Assembly (NCBI RefSeq): GCF_031877795.1
Contig: NC_133957.1
Location: forward strand, 6,873,009 to 6,937,008
Reading direction: 5' to 3'
Source of the DNA: Strix aluco
Lineage: Eukaryota; Chordata; Aves; Strigiformes; Strigidae
Length of the DNA stretch: 64,000 bases
Shown here: one piece after another, positions 28,501 to 40,684 of the stretch
How the letters are laid out: every line of letters starts with the position of its first letter
Numbering within the stretch: position 1 is the stretch's first letter
The notes under the pieces: generated by a model
Told to the model about the DNA's origin: nothing
What the model saw: only the letters and a program-made list of their open reading frames with translations
The model's database searches: none
Made by a program: the position numbers and the translations under genes

Positions 28501-31500
28501 GTTCAAACGCAGCAATTTAATGATATCTGGGGGTCAGAAACCCCCACCTAGGGAGCTTTTGGGCTCAGAAACAGCAATGTAGGGAGCTCTGGGGCTCAGA
28601 AACAGCAATGTAGGGAGCTCTGGGGCTCAGAAACAGGCACTTAATCAGCTTTTGGGCCTCCAAAACATCTGTTGAGGCAGCATTTGAGCTCAGCAAAAAC
28701 AATGCAGGGAGCTCTGGAGCTCAGCAGGAGCAATTTAGGTAGGTTTTGGGCCAAGAAATACCCATTTATGGGGCTTCTGGGCCTCAGAACCCCCCAGCTA
28801 GGGAGCCTTTGGGCTCAGGAACACCAATTTGGGGGCTTTGGGGCTCAGAAACACCCACGTAGGGAGCTTTTGGGGTAAGAACCAGCAATTTAGGGAGCTT
28901 TGGGGCTCCAAAGACCGACTTAGGGAGCTTTTGGGCTCAGAAACAGTGACTTAGGGAGGTTTTTGGCTCCAAAGCAGCAATTTAGGGAGCTCTTAGCCTG
29001 AGAAACACCCACTTAGGCAGCTTTTGGGCCTCCAAAACAGCCTTTTTGGGAGCTTTGGGGCTCAGAAACACCTCTTTAGGGATCTTTTGGGCTCAAAACC
29101 AGCAATTTAGGGAGATTTGGGGCTCAGAAACCCCCACCCGGGGAGCTTTTGTGCTAAGAAACAGCAATTTAGGGAGCTCTGGGGCTCCAAAATGTCAATA
29201 TAGGGAGCTTTTGGGCTCAGAAACAGTGACTTAGGGAGGTTTTTGGCTCCAAAGCAGCAATTTAGGGAGCTCTTGGCCCGAGAAACACCCACTTCGGCAG
29301 CTTTGGGGCCTCCAAAACAGCCTTTTAGGGAGCCTTTGGGCTCCAAAAGACCCATTGAGGGAGCTTTTGGGCTCAGAAACTGCGACTTTGGGTGGTTTTT
29401 AGGTGAGAAACAGCAATGTAGGGAGCTCTGGGGCCAAAAGCGGCAATTTAGGGAGGTCTTGGGCCTGAGAAACACCCACTTGGGCAGCTTTTGGGCCTCC
29501 AAAACACCCTTTTAGGCAGCTTCTGTGCTCAGAAACACCTGTCTGGGGAGATTTTGGCCTCAGAAAGTCCCATTGAGGGAGATTTTGGGCTCGGAATCAG
29601 CAAGTTAGGGTTGTTTTCAGCTGAGAAACAGCACTTTAGGGAGCTCTGGGGCTCCAAACCAGCAACTTATGGAGCTCTTGGCCCAGGAAACACCCACTTA
29701 GGCAGCTTTTGGGCCTCCAAAACAGCCTTTTTGGGAGATTTTGGGCTCAGAAACAGCAACTTAGGGTGGATTTCCGCTCAGAAACAGCAGTTTAGGGAGC
29801 TTTGGGGTTCCAAAGCAGCAATTTAAATAGATTTGAGGCTCAGAAACACCCACCTAGGGAACTTTTGGGCTAAGAAACAGCAATGTAGGGAGCTTTGGGA
29901 CTCCAAACCAGCGACTCAGGGAGCGCTTGGCCTGAGAAACACCCACTTGGGCAGCTTTTGGGCCTCCAAAACACCCTTTTAGGGAGCTTTTGGGCTCAGA
30001 AAGACCCATTGAGGGAGCTTTTGGGCTCAGAAACAACGACTTAAGGTGATTTTCAGCTGAGAAACAGCAGTGTAGGGAGCTCTGGGGCCCAAAAGCAGCA
30101 ATTTAGGGAGGTCTTGGGCCTGAGAAACACCCACTTGGGCAGCTTTTGGGCCTCCAAAACAGCCTTTTAGGGAGCTTTTGAGCTCAGGAAAAACTCTGCA
30201 GGGAGCTTTGTGGCTAAGAAACATCCATTTTGGAGCTTTGAGGATCAGAAAAGCCAAGGCAGGGAGCGACTTAGGAAGCTTTTGTGCTAAGAAACAGCAA
30301 CGGAGGGAGTTTTGGGGCTCCAAAAGACCAACTTAGGGAGCTTTTGGGCTCAGAAACAGCACCTTAGGGTGGTTTTCAGCTGAGTAAGAGCAATTTCAGG
30401 AACCTTGGGGCTCAAAACGAGCAATTGAATGAGATCTGGGGCTCAGAAACACCCAGCTGGGGAGCTTTTGCACTAAGAGCGAGCAATGTAGGGAGCTCTG
30501 GGGCTCCAAAATGTCGATTTAGGGAGCTTTTGTGCTCGGAAACAGTGGTTTAGGGAGGTTCTTGGCTCAAAACGAGCAATTTAGGGAGCTCTTGGCCTGA
30601 GCAACACCACCTTCGGCAGCTTTTGGGCCTCCAAAACAGCCTTTTTGGGAGCTTTGGGGCTCAGAAACACCTCTTTAGGGATCTTTTGGGCTCAAAACCA
30701 GCAATTTAAAGAGATTTGGGGCTCAGAAACCCCCACCCGGGGAGCTTTTGTGCTAAGAAACAGCAATTTAGGGAGCTCTGGGGCTCCAAAATGTCAATAT
30801 AGGGAGCTTTTGGGCTCAGAAACAGTGACTTAGGGAGGTTTTTGGCTCCAAAGCAGCACTTTAGGGAGCTCTTGGCCCGAGAAACCCCCACTTTGGCAGC
30901 TTTTGGGCCTCCAAAACAGCCTTTTAGGGAGCTTCTGTGCTCAGAAACACCTGTCTGTGGAGATTTTGGCCTCAGAAAGTCCCATTGAGGGAGATTTTGG
31001 GCTCGGAATCAGCAAGTTAGGGTTGTTTTCAGCTGAGAAACAGCACTTCAGGGAGCTCTGGGGCTCCAAACCAGCAACTTATGGAGCTCTTGGCCCAGGA
31101 AACACCCACTTAGGCAGCTTTTGGGCCTCCAAAACAGCCTTTTTGGGAGATTTTGGGCTCAGAAACAGCAACTTAGGGTGGATTTTCGCTCAGAAACAGC
31201 AGTTTAGGGAGCTTTGGGGTTCAAAAGCAGCAATTTAAATAGATTTGAGGCTCAGAAACACCCACCTAGGGAACTTTTGGGCTAAGAAACAGCAATGTAG
31301 GGAGCTTTGGGACTCCAAACCAGTGACTCAGGGAGCGCTTGGCCTGAGAAACACCCACTTGGGCAGCTTTTGGGCCTCCAAAACACCCTTTTAGGGAGCT
31401 TTTGGGCTCAGAAAGACCCATTGAGGGAGATTTTGGGCCCAGAAACAACGACTTAAGGTGGTTTTCAGCTGAGAAACAGCAGTGTAGGGAGCTCTGGGGC

Positions 31501-34492
31501 CCAAAAGCAGCAATTTAGGGAGGTCTTGGGCCTGAGAAACACCCACTTGGGCAGCTTTTGGGCCTCCAAAACAGCCTTTTAGGGAGCTTTTGAGCTCAGG
31601 AAAAACTCTGCAGGGAGCTTTGTGGCTAAGAAACATCCATTTTGGAGCTTTGAGGCTCAGAAAAGCCAAGACAGGGAGCGACTTAGGAAGCTTTTGTGCT
31701 AAGAAACAGCAACGGAGGGAGTTTTGGGGCTCCAGAAGACCAACTTAGGGAGCTTTTGGGCTCAGAAACAGCACCTTAGGGTGGTTTTCAGCTGAGTAAG
31801 AGCAATTTCAGGAACCTTGGGGCTCAAAACGAGCAATTGAATGAGATCTGGGGCTCAGAAACACCCAGCTGGGGAGCTTTTGCACTAAGAGCGAGCAATG
31901 TAGGGAGCTCTGGGGCTCCAAAATGTCGATTTAGGGAGCTTTTGTGCTCGGAAACAGTGGTTTAGGGAGGTTCTTGGCTCAAAACGAGCAATTTAGGGAG
32001 CTCTTGGCCTGAGCAACACCACCTTCGGCAGCTTTTGGGCCTCCAAAACACCCATTTATGGAGCTTTTGGGCTCAGAAACCCCTGTTTATGGAGGTTTTG
32101 GGCTCAAAAAGACCCATGGAGGGAGCTTTTGGGTTCAAACGCAGCAATTTAATGATATCTGGGGGTCAGAAACCCCCACCTAGGGAGCTTTTGGGCTCAG
32201 AAACAGCAATGTAGGGAGCTCTGGGGCTCAGAAACAGGCACTTAATCAGCTTTTGGGCCTCCAAAACATCTGTTGAGGCAGCATTTGAGCTCAGCAAAAA
32301 CAATGCAGGGAGCTCTGGAGCTCAGCAGGAGCAATTTAGGTAGGTTTTGGGCCAAGAAATACCCATTTATGGGGCTTCTGGGCCTCAGAACCCCCCAGCT
32401 AGGGAGCCTTTGGGCTCAGGAACACCAATTTGGGGGCTTTGGGGCTCAGAAACACCCACCTAGGGAGCTTTTGGGGTAAGAACCAGCAATTTAGGGAGCT
32501 TTGGGGCTCCAAAGACCGACTTAGGGAGATTTTGGGCTCAGAAACAGTGACTTAGGGAGGTTTTTGGCTCCAAAGCAGCAATTTAGGGAGCTCTTAGCCT
32601 GAGAAACACCCACTTAGGCAGCTTTTGGGCCTCCAAAACAGCCTTTTTGGGAGCTTTGGGGCTCAGAAACACCTCTTTAGGGATCTTTTGGGCTCAAAAC
32701 CAGCAATTTAAAGAGATTTGGGCCTCACAAACCCCCACCCGGGGAGCTTTTGTGCTAAGAAACAGCAATTTAGGGAGCTCTGGGGCTCCAAAATGTCAAT
32801 ATAGGGAGCTTTTGGGCTCAGAAACAGTGACTTAGGGAGGTTTTTGGCTCCAAAGCAGCAATTTAGGGAGCTCTTGGCCCGAGAAACACCCACTTTGGCA
32901 GCTTTTGGGCCTCCAAAACAGCCTTTTAGGGAGCCTTTGGGCTCCAAAAGACCCATTGAGGGAGCTTTTGGGCTCAGAAACTGCGACTTTGGGTGGTTTT
33001 TAGGTGAGAAACAGCAATGTAGGGAGCTCTGGGGCCAAAAGCGGCAATTTAGGGAGGTCTTGGGCCTGAGAAACACCCACTTGGGCAGCTTTTGGGCCTC
33101 CAAAACACCCTTTTAGGCAGCTTCTGTGCTCAGAAACACCTGTCTGGGGAGATTTTGGCCTCAGAAAGTCCCATTGAGGGAGATTTTGGGCTCGGAATCA
33201 GCAAGTTAGGGTTGTTTTCAGCTGAGAAACAGCACTTCAGGGAGCTCTGGGGCTCCAAACCAGCAACTTATGGAGCTCTTGGCCCAGGAAACACCCACTT
33301 AGGCAGCTTTTGGGCCTCCAAAACAGCCTTTTTGGGAGATTTTGGGCTCAGAAACAGCAACTTAGGGTGGATTTCCGCTCAGAAACAGCAGTTTAGGGAG
33401 CTTTGGGGTTCAAAAGCAGCAATTTAAATAGATTTGAGGCTCAGAAACACCCACCTAGGGAACTTTTGGGCTAAGAAACAGCAATGTAGGGAGCTTTGGG
33501 ACTCCAAACCAGTGACTCAGGGAGCGCTTGGCCTGAGAAACACCCACTTGGGCAGCTTTTGGGCCTCCAAAACACCCTTTTAGGGAGCTTTTGGGCTCAG
33601 AAAGACCCATTGAGGGAGATTTTGGGCCCAGAAACAACGACTTAAGGTGGTTTTCAGCTGAGAAACAGCAGTGTAGGGAGCTCTGGGGCCCAAAAGCAGC
33701 AATTTAGGGAGGTCTTGGGCCTGAGAAACACCCACTTGGGCAGCTTTTGGGCCTCCAAAACAGCCTTTTAGGGAGCTTTTGAGCTCAGGAAAAACTCTGC
33801 AGGGAGCTTTGTGGCTAAGAAACATCCATTTTGGAGCTTTGAGGCTCAGAAAAGCCAAGACAGGGAGCGACTTAGGAAGCTTTTGTGCTAAGAAACAGCA
33901 ACGGAGGGAGTTTTGGGGCTCCAGAAGACCAACTTAGGGAGCTTTTGGGCTCAGAAACAGCACCTTAGGGTGGTTTTCAGCTGAGTAAGAGCAATTTCAG
34001 GAACCTTGGGGCTCAAAACGAGCAATTGAATGAGATCTGGGGCTCAGAAACACCCAGCTGGGGAGCTTTTGCACTAAGAGCGAGCAATGTAGGGAGCTCT
34101 GGGGCTCCAAAATGTCGATTTAGGGAGCTTTTGTGCTCGGAAACAGTGGTTTAGGGAGGTTCTTGGCTCAAAACGAGCAATTTAGGGAGCTCTTGGCCTG
34201 AGCAACACCACCTTCGGCAGCTTTTGGGCCTCCAAAACACCCATTTATGGAGCTTTTGGGCTCAGAAACCCCTGTTTATGGAGGTTTGGGGCTCAAAAAG
34301 ACCCATGGAGGGAGCTTTTGGGTTCAAACGCAGCAATTTAATGATATCTGGGGGTCAGAAACCCCCACCTAGGGAGCTTTTGGGCTCAGAAACAGCAATG
34401 TAGGGAGCTCTGGGGCTCAGAAACAGCAATGTAGGGAGCTCTGGGGCTCAGAAACAGGCACTTAATCAGCTTTTGGGCCTCCAAAACATCTG

Positions 34493-36244
34493 TTGAGGCA
34501 GCATTTGAGCTCAGCAAAAACAATGCAGGGAGCTCTGGAGCTCAGCAGGAGCAATTTAGGTAGGTTTTGGGCCAAGAAATACCCATTTATGGGGCTTCTG
34601 GGCCTCAGAACCCCCCAGCTAGGGAGCCTTTGGGCTCAGGAACACCAATTTGGGGGCTTTGGGGCTCAGAAACACCCACGTAGGGAGCTTTTGGGGTAAG
34701 AACCAGCAATTTAGGGAGCTTTGGGGCTCCAAAGACCGACTTAGGGAGCTTTTGGGCTCAGAAACAGTGACTTAGGGAGGTTTTTGGCTCCAAAGCAGCA
34801 ATTTAGGGAGCTCTTAGCCTGAGAAACACCCACTTAGGCAGCTTTTGGGCCTCCAAAACAGCCTTTTTGGGAGCTTTGGGGCTCAGAAACACCTCTTTAG
34901 GGATCTTTTGGGCTCAAAACCAGCAATTTAGGGAGATTTGGGGCTCAGAAACCCCCACCCGGGGAGCTTTTGTGCTAAGAAACAGCAATTTAGGGAGCTC
35001 TGGGGCTCCAAAATGTCAATATAGGGAGCTTTTGGGCTCAGAAACAGTGACTTAGGGAGGTTTTTGGCTCCAAAGCAGCAATTTAGGGAGCTCTTGGCCC
35101 GAGAAACACCCACTTCGGCAGCTTTGGGGCCTCCAAAACAGCCTTTTAGGGAGCCTTTGGGCTCCAAAAGACCCATTGAGGGAGCTTTTGGGCTCAGAAA
35201 CTGCGACTTTGGGTGGTTTTTAGGTGAGAAACAGCAATGTAGGGAGCTCTGGGGCCAAAAGCAGCAATTTAGGGAGGTCTTGGGCCTGAGAAACACCCAC
35301 TTGGGCAGCTTTTGGGTCTCCAAAACACCCTTTTAGGCAGCTTCTGTGCTCAGAAACACCTGTCTGGGGAGATTTTGGCCTCAGAAAGTCCCATTGAGGG
35401 AGATTTTGGGCTCGGAATCAGCAAGTTAGGGTTGTTTTCAGCTGAGAAACAGCACTTTAGGGAGCTCTGGGGCTCCAAACCAGCAACTTATGGAGCTCTT
35501 GGCCCAGGAAACACCCACTTAGGCAGCTTTTGGGCCTCCAAAACAGCCTTTTAGGGAGCTTTTGAGCTCAGGAAAAACTCTGCAGGGAGCTTTGTGGCTA
35601 AGAAACATCCATTTTGGAGCTTTGAGGCTCAGAAAAGCCAAGACAGGGAGCGACTTAGGAAGCTTTTGTGCTAAGAAACAGCAACGGAGGGAGTTTTGGG
35701 GCTCCAGAAGACCAACTTAGGGAGCTTTTGGGCTCAGAAACAGCACCTTAGGGTGGTTTTCAGCTGAGTAAGAGCAATTTCAGGAACCTTGGGGCTCAAA
35801 ACGAGCAATTGAATGAGATCTGGGGCTCAGAAACACCCACCTGGGGAGCTTTTGCACTAAGAGCGAGCAATGTAGGGAGCTCTGGGGCTCCAAAATGTCG
35901 ATTTAGGGAGCTTTTGTGCTCGGAAACAGTGGTTTAGGGAGGTTCTTGGCTCAAAACGAGCAATTTAGGGAGCTCTTGGCCTGAGCAACACCACCTTCGG
36001 CAGCTTTTGGGCCTCCAAAACACCCATTTATGGAGCTTTTGGGCTCAGAAACCCCTGTTTATGGAGGTTTTGGGCTCAAAAAGACCCATGGAGGGAGCTT
36101 TTGGGTTCAAACGCAGCAATTTAATGATATCTGGGGGTCAGAAACCCCCACCTAGGGAGCTTTTGGGCTCAGAAACAGCAATGTAGGGAGCTCTGGGGCT
36201 CAGAAACAGGCACTTAATCAGCTTTTGGGCCTCCAAAACATCTG
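34493..36244. repeat. Short HOR unit with an internal ~468-bp deletion
   Basis: The unit is 1752 bp instead of 2220. Near 35545 the sequence passes from the monomer that normally precedes GGGAGATTTTGGGCTC directly to the GAGCTTTTGAGCTCAGG monomer. The loss equals about 15 monomers and leaves no foreign bases, which fits recombination between similar monomers. Confidence 0.7.
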
Positions 36245-38464
36245 TTGAGGCAGCATTTGAGCTCAGCAAAAACAATGCAGGGAGCTCTGGAGCTCAGCAG
36301 GAGCAATTTAGGTAGGTTTTGGGCCAAGAAATACCCATTTATGGGGCTTCTGGGCCTCAGAACCCCCCAGCTAGGGAGCCTTTGGGCTCAGGAACACCAA
36401 TTTGGGGGCTTTGGGGCTCAGAAACACCCACCTAGGGAGCTTTTGGGGTAAGAACCAGCAATTTAGGGAGCTTTGGGGCTCAAAAGACCGACTTAGGGAG
36501 ATTTTGGGCTCAGAAACAGTGACTTAGGGAGGTTTTTGGCTCCAAAGCAGCAATTTAGGGAGCTCTTAGCCTGAGAAACACCCACTTAGGCAGCTTTTGG
36601 GCCTCCAAAACAGCCTTTTTGGGAGCTTTGGGGCTCAGAAACACCTCTTTAGGGATCTTTTGGGCTCAAAACCAGCAATTTAAAGAGATTTGGGGCTCAG
36701 AAACCCCCACCCGGGGAGCTTTTGTGCTAAGAAACAGCAATTTAGGGAGCTCTGGGGCTCCAAAATGTCAATATAGGGAGCTTTTGGGCTCAGAAACAGT
36801 GACTTAGGGAGGTTTTTGGCTCCAAAGCAGCAATTTAGGGAGCTCTTGGCCCGAGAAACACCCACTTTGGCAGCTTTGGGGCCTCCAAAACAGCCTTTTA
36901 GGGAGCCTTTGGGCTCCAAAAGACCCATTGAGGGAGCTTTTGGGCTCAGAAACTGCGACTGCGGGTGGTTTTTAGGTGAGAAACAGCAATGTAGGGAGCT
37001 CTGGGGCCAAAAGCGGCAGTTTAGGGAGGTCTTGGGCCTGAGAAACACCCACTTGGGCAGCTTTTGGGCCTCCAAAACACCCTTTTAGGCAGCTTCTGTG
37101 CTCAGAAACACCTGTCTGGGGAGATTTTGGCCTCAGAAAGTCCCATTGAGGGAGATTTTGGGCTCGGAATCAGCAAGTTAGGGTTGTTTTCAGCTGAGAA
37201 ACAGCACTTTAGGGAGCTCTGGGGCTCCAAACCAGCAACTTATGGAGCTCTTGGCCCAGGAAACACCCACTTTGGCAGCTTTTGGGCCTCCAAAACAGCC
37301 TTTTTGGGAGATTTTGGGCTCCGAAACAGCAACTTAGGGTGGATTTCCGCTAAGAAACAGCAGTTTAGGGAGCTTTGGGGTTCAAAAGCAGCAATTTAAA
37401 TAGATTTGAGGCTCAGAAACACCCACCTAGGGAACTTTTGGGCTAAGAAACAGCAATGTAGGGAGCTTTGGGACTCCAAACCAGCGACTCAGGGAGCGCT
37501 TGGCCTGAGAAACACCCACTTGGGCAGCTTTTGGGCCTCCAAAACACCCTTTTAGGGAGCTTTTGGGCTCAGAAAGACCCATTGAGGGAGATTTTGGGCC
37601 CAGAAACAACGACTTAAGGTGGTTTTCAGCTGAGAAACAGCAGTGTAGGGAGCTCTGGGGCCCAAAAGCAGCAATTTAGGGAGGTCTTGGGCCTGAGAAA
37701 CACCCACTTGGGCAGCTTTTGGGCCTCCAAAACAGCCTTTTAGGGAGCTTTTGAGCTCAGGAAAAACTCTGCAGGGAGCTTTGTGGCTAAGGAACATCCA
37801 TTTTGGAGCTTTGAGGCTCAGAAAAGCCAAGACAGGGAGCGACTTAGGAAGCTTTTGTGCTAAGAAACAGCAACGGAGGGAGTTTTGGGGCTCCAAAAGA
37901 CCAACTTAGGGAGCTTTTGGGCTCAGAAACAGCACCTTAGGGTGGTTTTCAGCTGAGTAAGAGCAATTTCAGGAGCTTTGGGGCTCAAAACGAGCAATTG
38001 AATGAGATCTGGGGCTCAGAAACACCCAGCTGGGGAGCTTTTGCACTAAGAGCGAGCAATGTAGGGAGCTCTGGGGCTCCAAAATGTCGATTTAGGGAGC
38101 TTTTGTGCTCGGAAACAGTGGTTTAGGGAGGTTCTTGGCTCAAAACGAGCAATTTAGGGAGCTCTTGGCCTGAGCAACACCACCTTCGGCAGCTTTTGGG
38201 CCTCCAAAACACCCATTTATGGAGCTTTTGGGCTCAGAAACCCCTGTTTATGGAGGTTTGGGGCTCAAAAAGACCCATGGAGGGAGCTTTTGGGTTCAAA
38301 CGCAGCAATTTAATGATATCTGGGGGTCAGAAACCCCCACCTAGGGAGCTTTTGGGCTCAGAAACAGCAATGTAGGGAGCTCTGGGGCTCAGAAACAGCA
38401 ATGTAGGGAGCTCTGGGGCTCAGAAACAGGCACTTAATCAGCTTTTGGGCCTCCAAAACATCTG
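36245..38464. repeat. HOR unit, 2220 bp
   Basis: This is the first unit of the regular block. It carries CACCTAGGG near 36429 and an extra 31-bp monomer near 38370-38415. In all the rows I compared it is identical to the next unit. Confidence 0.85.
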
Positions 38465-40684
38465 TTGAGGCAGCATTTGAGCTCAGCAAAAACAATGCAG
38501 GGAGCTCTGGAGCTCAGCAGGAGCAATTTAGGTAGGTTTTGGGCCAAGAAATACCCATTTATGGGGCTTCTGGGCCTCAGAACCCCCCAGCTAGGGAGCC
38601 TTTGGGCTCAGGAACACCAATTTGGGGGCTTTGGGGCTCAGAAACACCCACCTAGGGAGCTTTTGGGGTAAGAACCAGCAATTTAGGGAGCTTTGGGGCT
38701 CAAAAGACCGACTTAGGGAGATTTTGGGCTCAGAAACAGTGACTTAGGGAGGTTTTTGGCTCCAAAGCAGCAATTTAGGGAGCTCTTAGCCTGAGAAACA
38801 CCCACTTAGGCAGCTTTTGGGCCTCCAAAACAGCCTTTTTGGGAGCTTTGGGGCTCAGAAACACCTCTTTAGGGATCTTTTGGGCTCAAAACCAGCAATT
38901 TAAAGAGATTTGGGGCTCAGAAACCCCCACCCGGGGAGCTTTTGTGCTAAGAAACAGCAATTTAGGGAGCTCTGGGGCTCCAAAATGTCAATATAGGGAG
39001 CTTTTGGGCTCAGAAACAGTGACTTAGGGAGGTTTTTGGCTCCAAAGCAGCAATTTAGGGAGCTCTTGGCCCGAGAAACACCCACTTTGGCAGCTTTGGG
39101 GCCTCCAAAACAGCCTTTTAGGGAGCCTTTGGGCTCCAAAAGACCCATTGAGGGAGCTTTTGGGCTCAGAAACTGCGACTGCGGGTGGTTTTTAGGTGAG
39201 AAACAGCAATGTAGGGAGCTCTGGGGCCAAAAGCGGCAGTTTAGGGAGGTCTTGGGCCTGAGAAACACCCACTTGGGCAGCTTTTGGGCCTCCAAAACAC
39301 CCTTTTAGGCAGCTTCTGTGCTCAGAAACACCTGTCTGGGGAGATTTTGGCCTCAGAAAGTCCCATTGAGGGAGATTTTGGGCTCGGAATCAGCAAGTTA
39401 GGGTTGTTTTCAGCTGAGAAACAGCACTTTAGGGAGCTCTGGGGCTCCAAACCAGCAACTTATGGAGCTCTTGGCCCAGGAAACACCCACTTTGGCAGCT
39501 TTTGGGCCTCCAAAACAGCCTTTTTGGGAGATTTTGGGCTCCGAAACAGCAACTTAGGGTGGATTTCCGCTAAGAAACAGCAGTTTAGGGAGCTTTGGGG
39601 TTCAAAAGCAGCAATTTAAATAGATTTGAGGCTCAGAAACACCCACCTAGGGAACTTTTGGGCTAAGAAACAGCAATGTAGGGAGCTTTGGGACTCCAAA
39701 CCAGCGACTCAGGGAGCGCTTGGCCTGAGAAACACCCACTTGGGCAGCTTTTGGGCCTCCAAAACACCCTTTTAGGGAGCTTTTGGGCTCAGAAAGACCC
39801 ATTGAGGGAGATTTTGGGCCCAGAAACAACGACTTAAGGTGGTTTTCAGCTGAGAAACAGCAGTGTAGGGAGCTCTGGGGCCCAAAAGCAGCAATTTAGG
39901 GAGGTCTTGGGCCTGAGAAACACCCACTTGGGCAGCTTTTGGGCCTCCAAAACAGCCTTTTAGGGAGCTTTTGAGCTCAGGAAAAACTCTGCAGGGAGCT
40001 TTGTGGCTAAGGAACATCCATTTTGGAGCTTTGAGGCTCAGAAAAGCCAAGACAGGGAGCGACTTAGGAAGCTTTTGTGCTAAGAAACAGCAACGGAGGG
40101 AGTTTTGGGGCTCCAAAAGACCAACTTAGGGAGCTTTTGGGCTCAGAAACAGCACCTTAGGGTGGTTTTCAGCTGAGTAAGAGCAATTTCAGGAGCTTTG
40201 GGGCTCAAAACGAGCAATTGAATGAGATCTGGGGCTCAGAAACACCCAGCTGGGGAGCTTTTGCACTAAGAGCGAGCAATGTAGGGAGCTCTGGGGCTCC
40301 AAAATGTCGATTTAGGGAGCTTTTGTGCTCGGAAACAGTGGTTTAGGGAGGTTCTTGGCTCAAAACGAGCAATTTAGGGAGCTCTTGGCCTGAGCAACAC
40401 CACCTTCGGCAGCTTTTGGGCCTCCAAAACACCCATTTATGGAGCTTTTGGGCTCAGAAACCCCTGTTTATGGAGGTTTGGGGCTCAAAAAGACCCATGG
40501 AGGGAGCTTTTGGGTTCAAACGCAGCAATTTAATGATATCTGGGGGTCAGAAACCCCCACCTAGGGAGCTTTTGGGCTCAGAAACAGCAATGTAGGGAGC
40601 TCTGGGGCTCAGAAACAGCAATGTAGGGAGCTCTGGGGCTCAGAAACAGGCACTTAATCAGCTTTTGGGCCTCCAAAACATCTG
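38465..40684. repeat. HOR unit, 2220 bp
   Basis: It looks identical to 36245-38464 wherever I compared the two, at an offset of exactly 2220 bp. It also carries CACCTAGGG (near 38649) and the extra 31-bp monomer near 40590-40635. Confidence 0.85.

Larger units (their letters stand above)
1..36244. repeat. Mosaic, rearranged part of the satellite array
   Basis: Landmark spacing is irregular here: 2002, 1784, 1814, 1784, 2881, 2220, 3383, 2189, 2002, 4349, 2220, 3601, 2220 and 1752 bp from 2044 onward. Spacings above 3 kb mark units that have lost the landmark. Two HOR variants can be told apart. One holds the block at 2730-3011 (also 6516 and 20787). The other holds the block at 1068-1289 (also 4854, 8452, 10236, 13553, 16936 and 25445). 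They alternate, repeat or are truncated without a fixed rule. This is the pattern expected from repeated unequal crossing-over and gene conversion. Confidence 0.85.
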
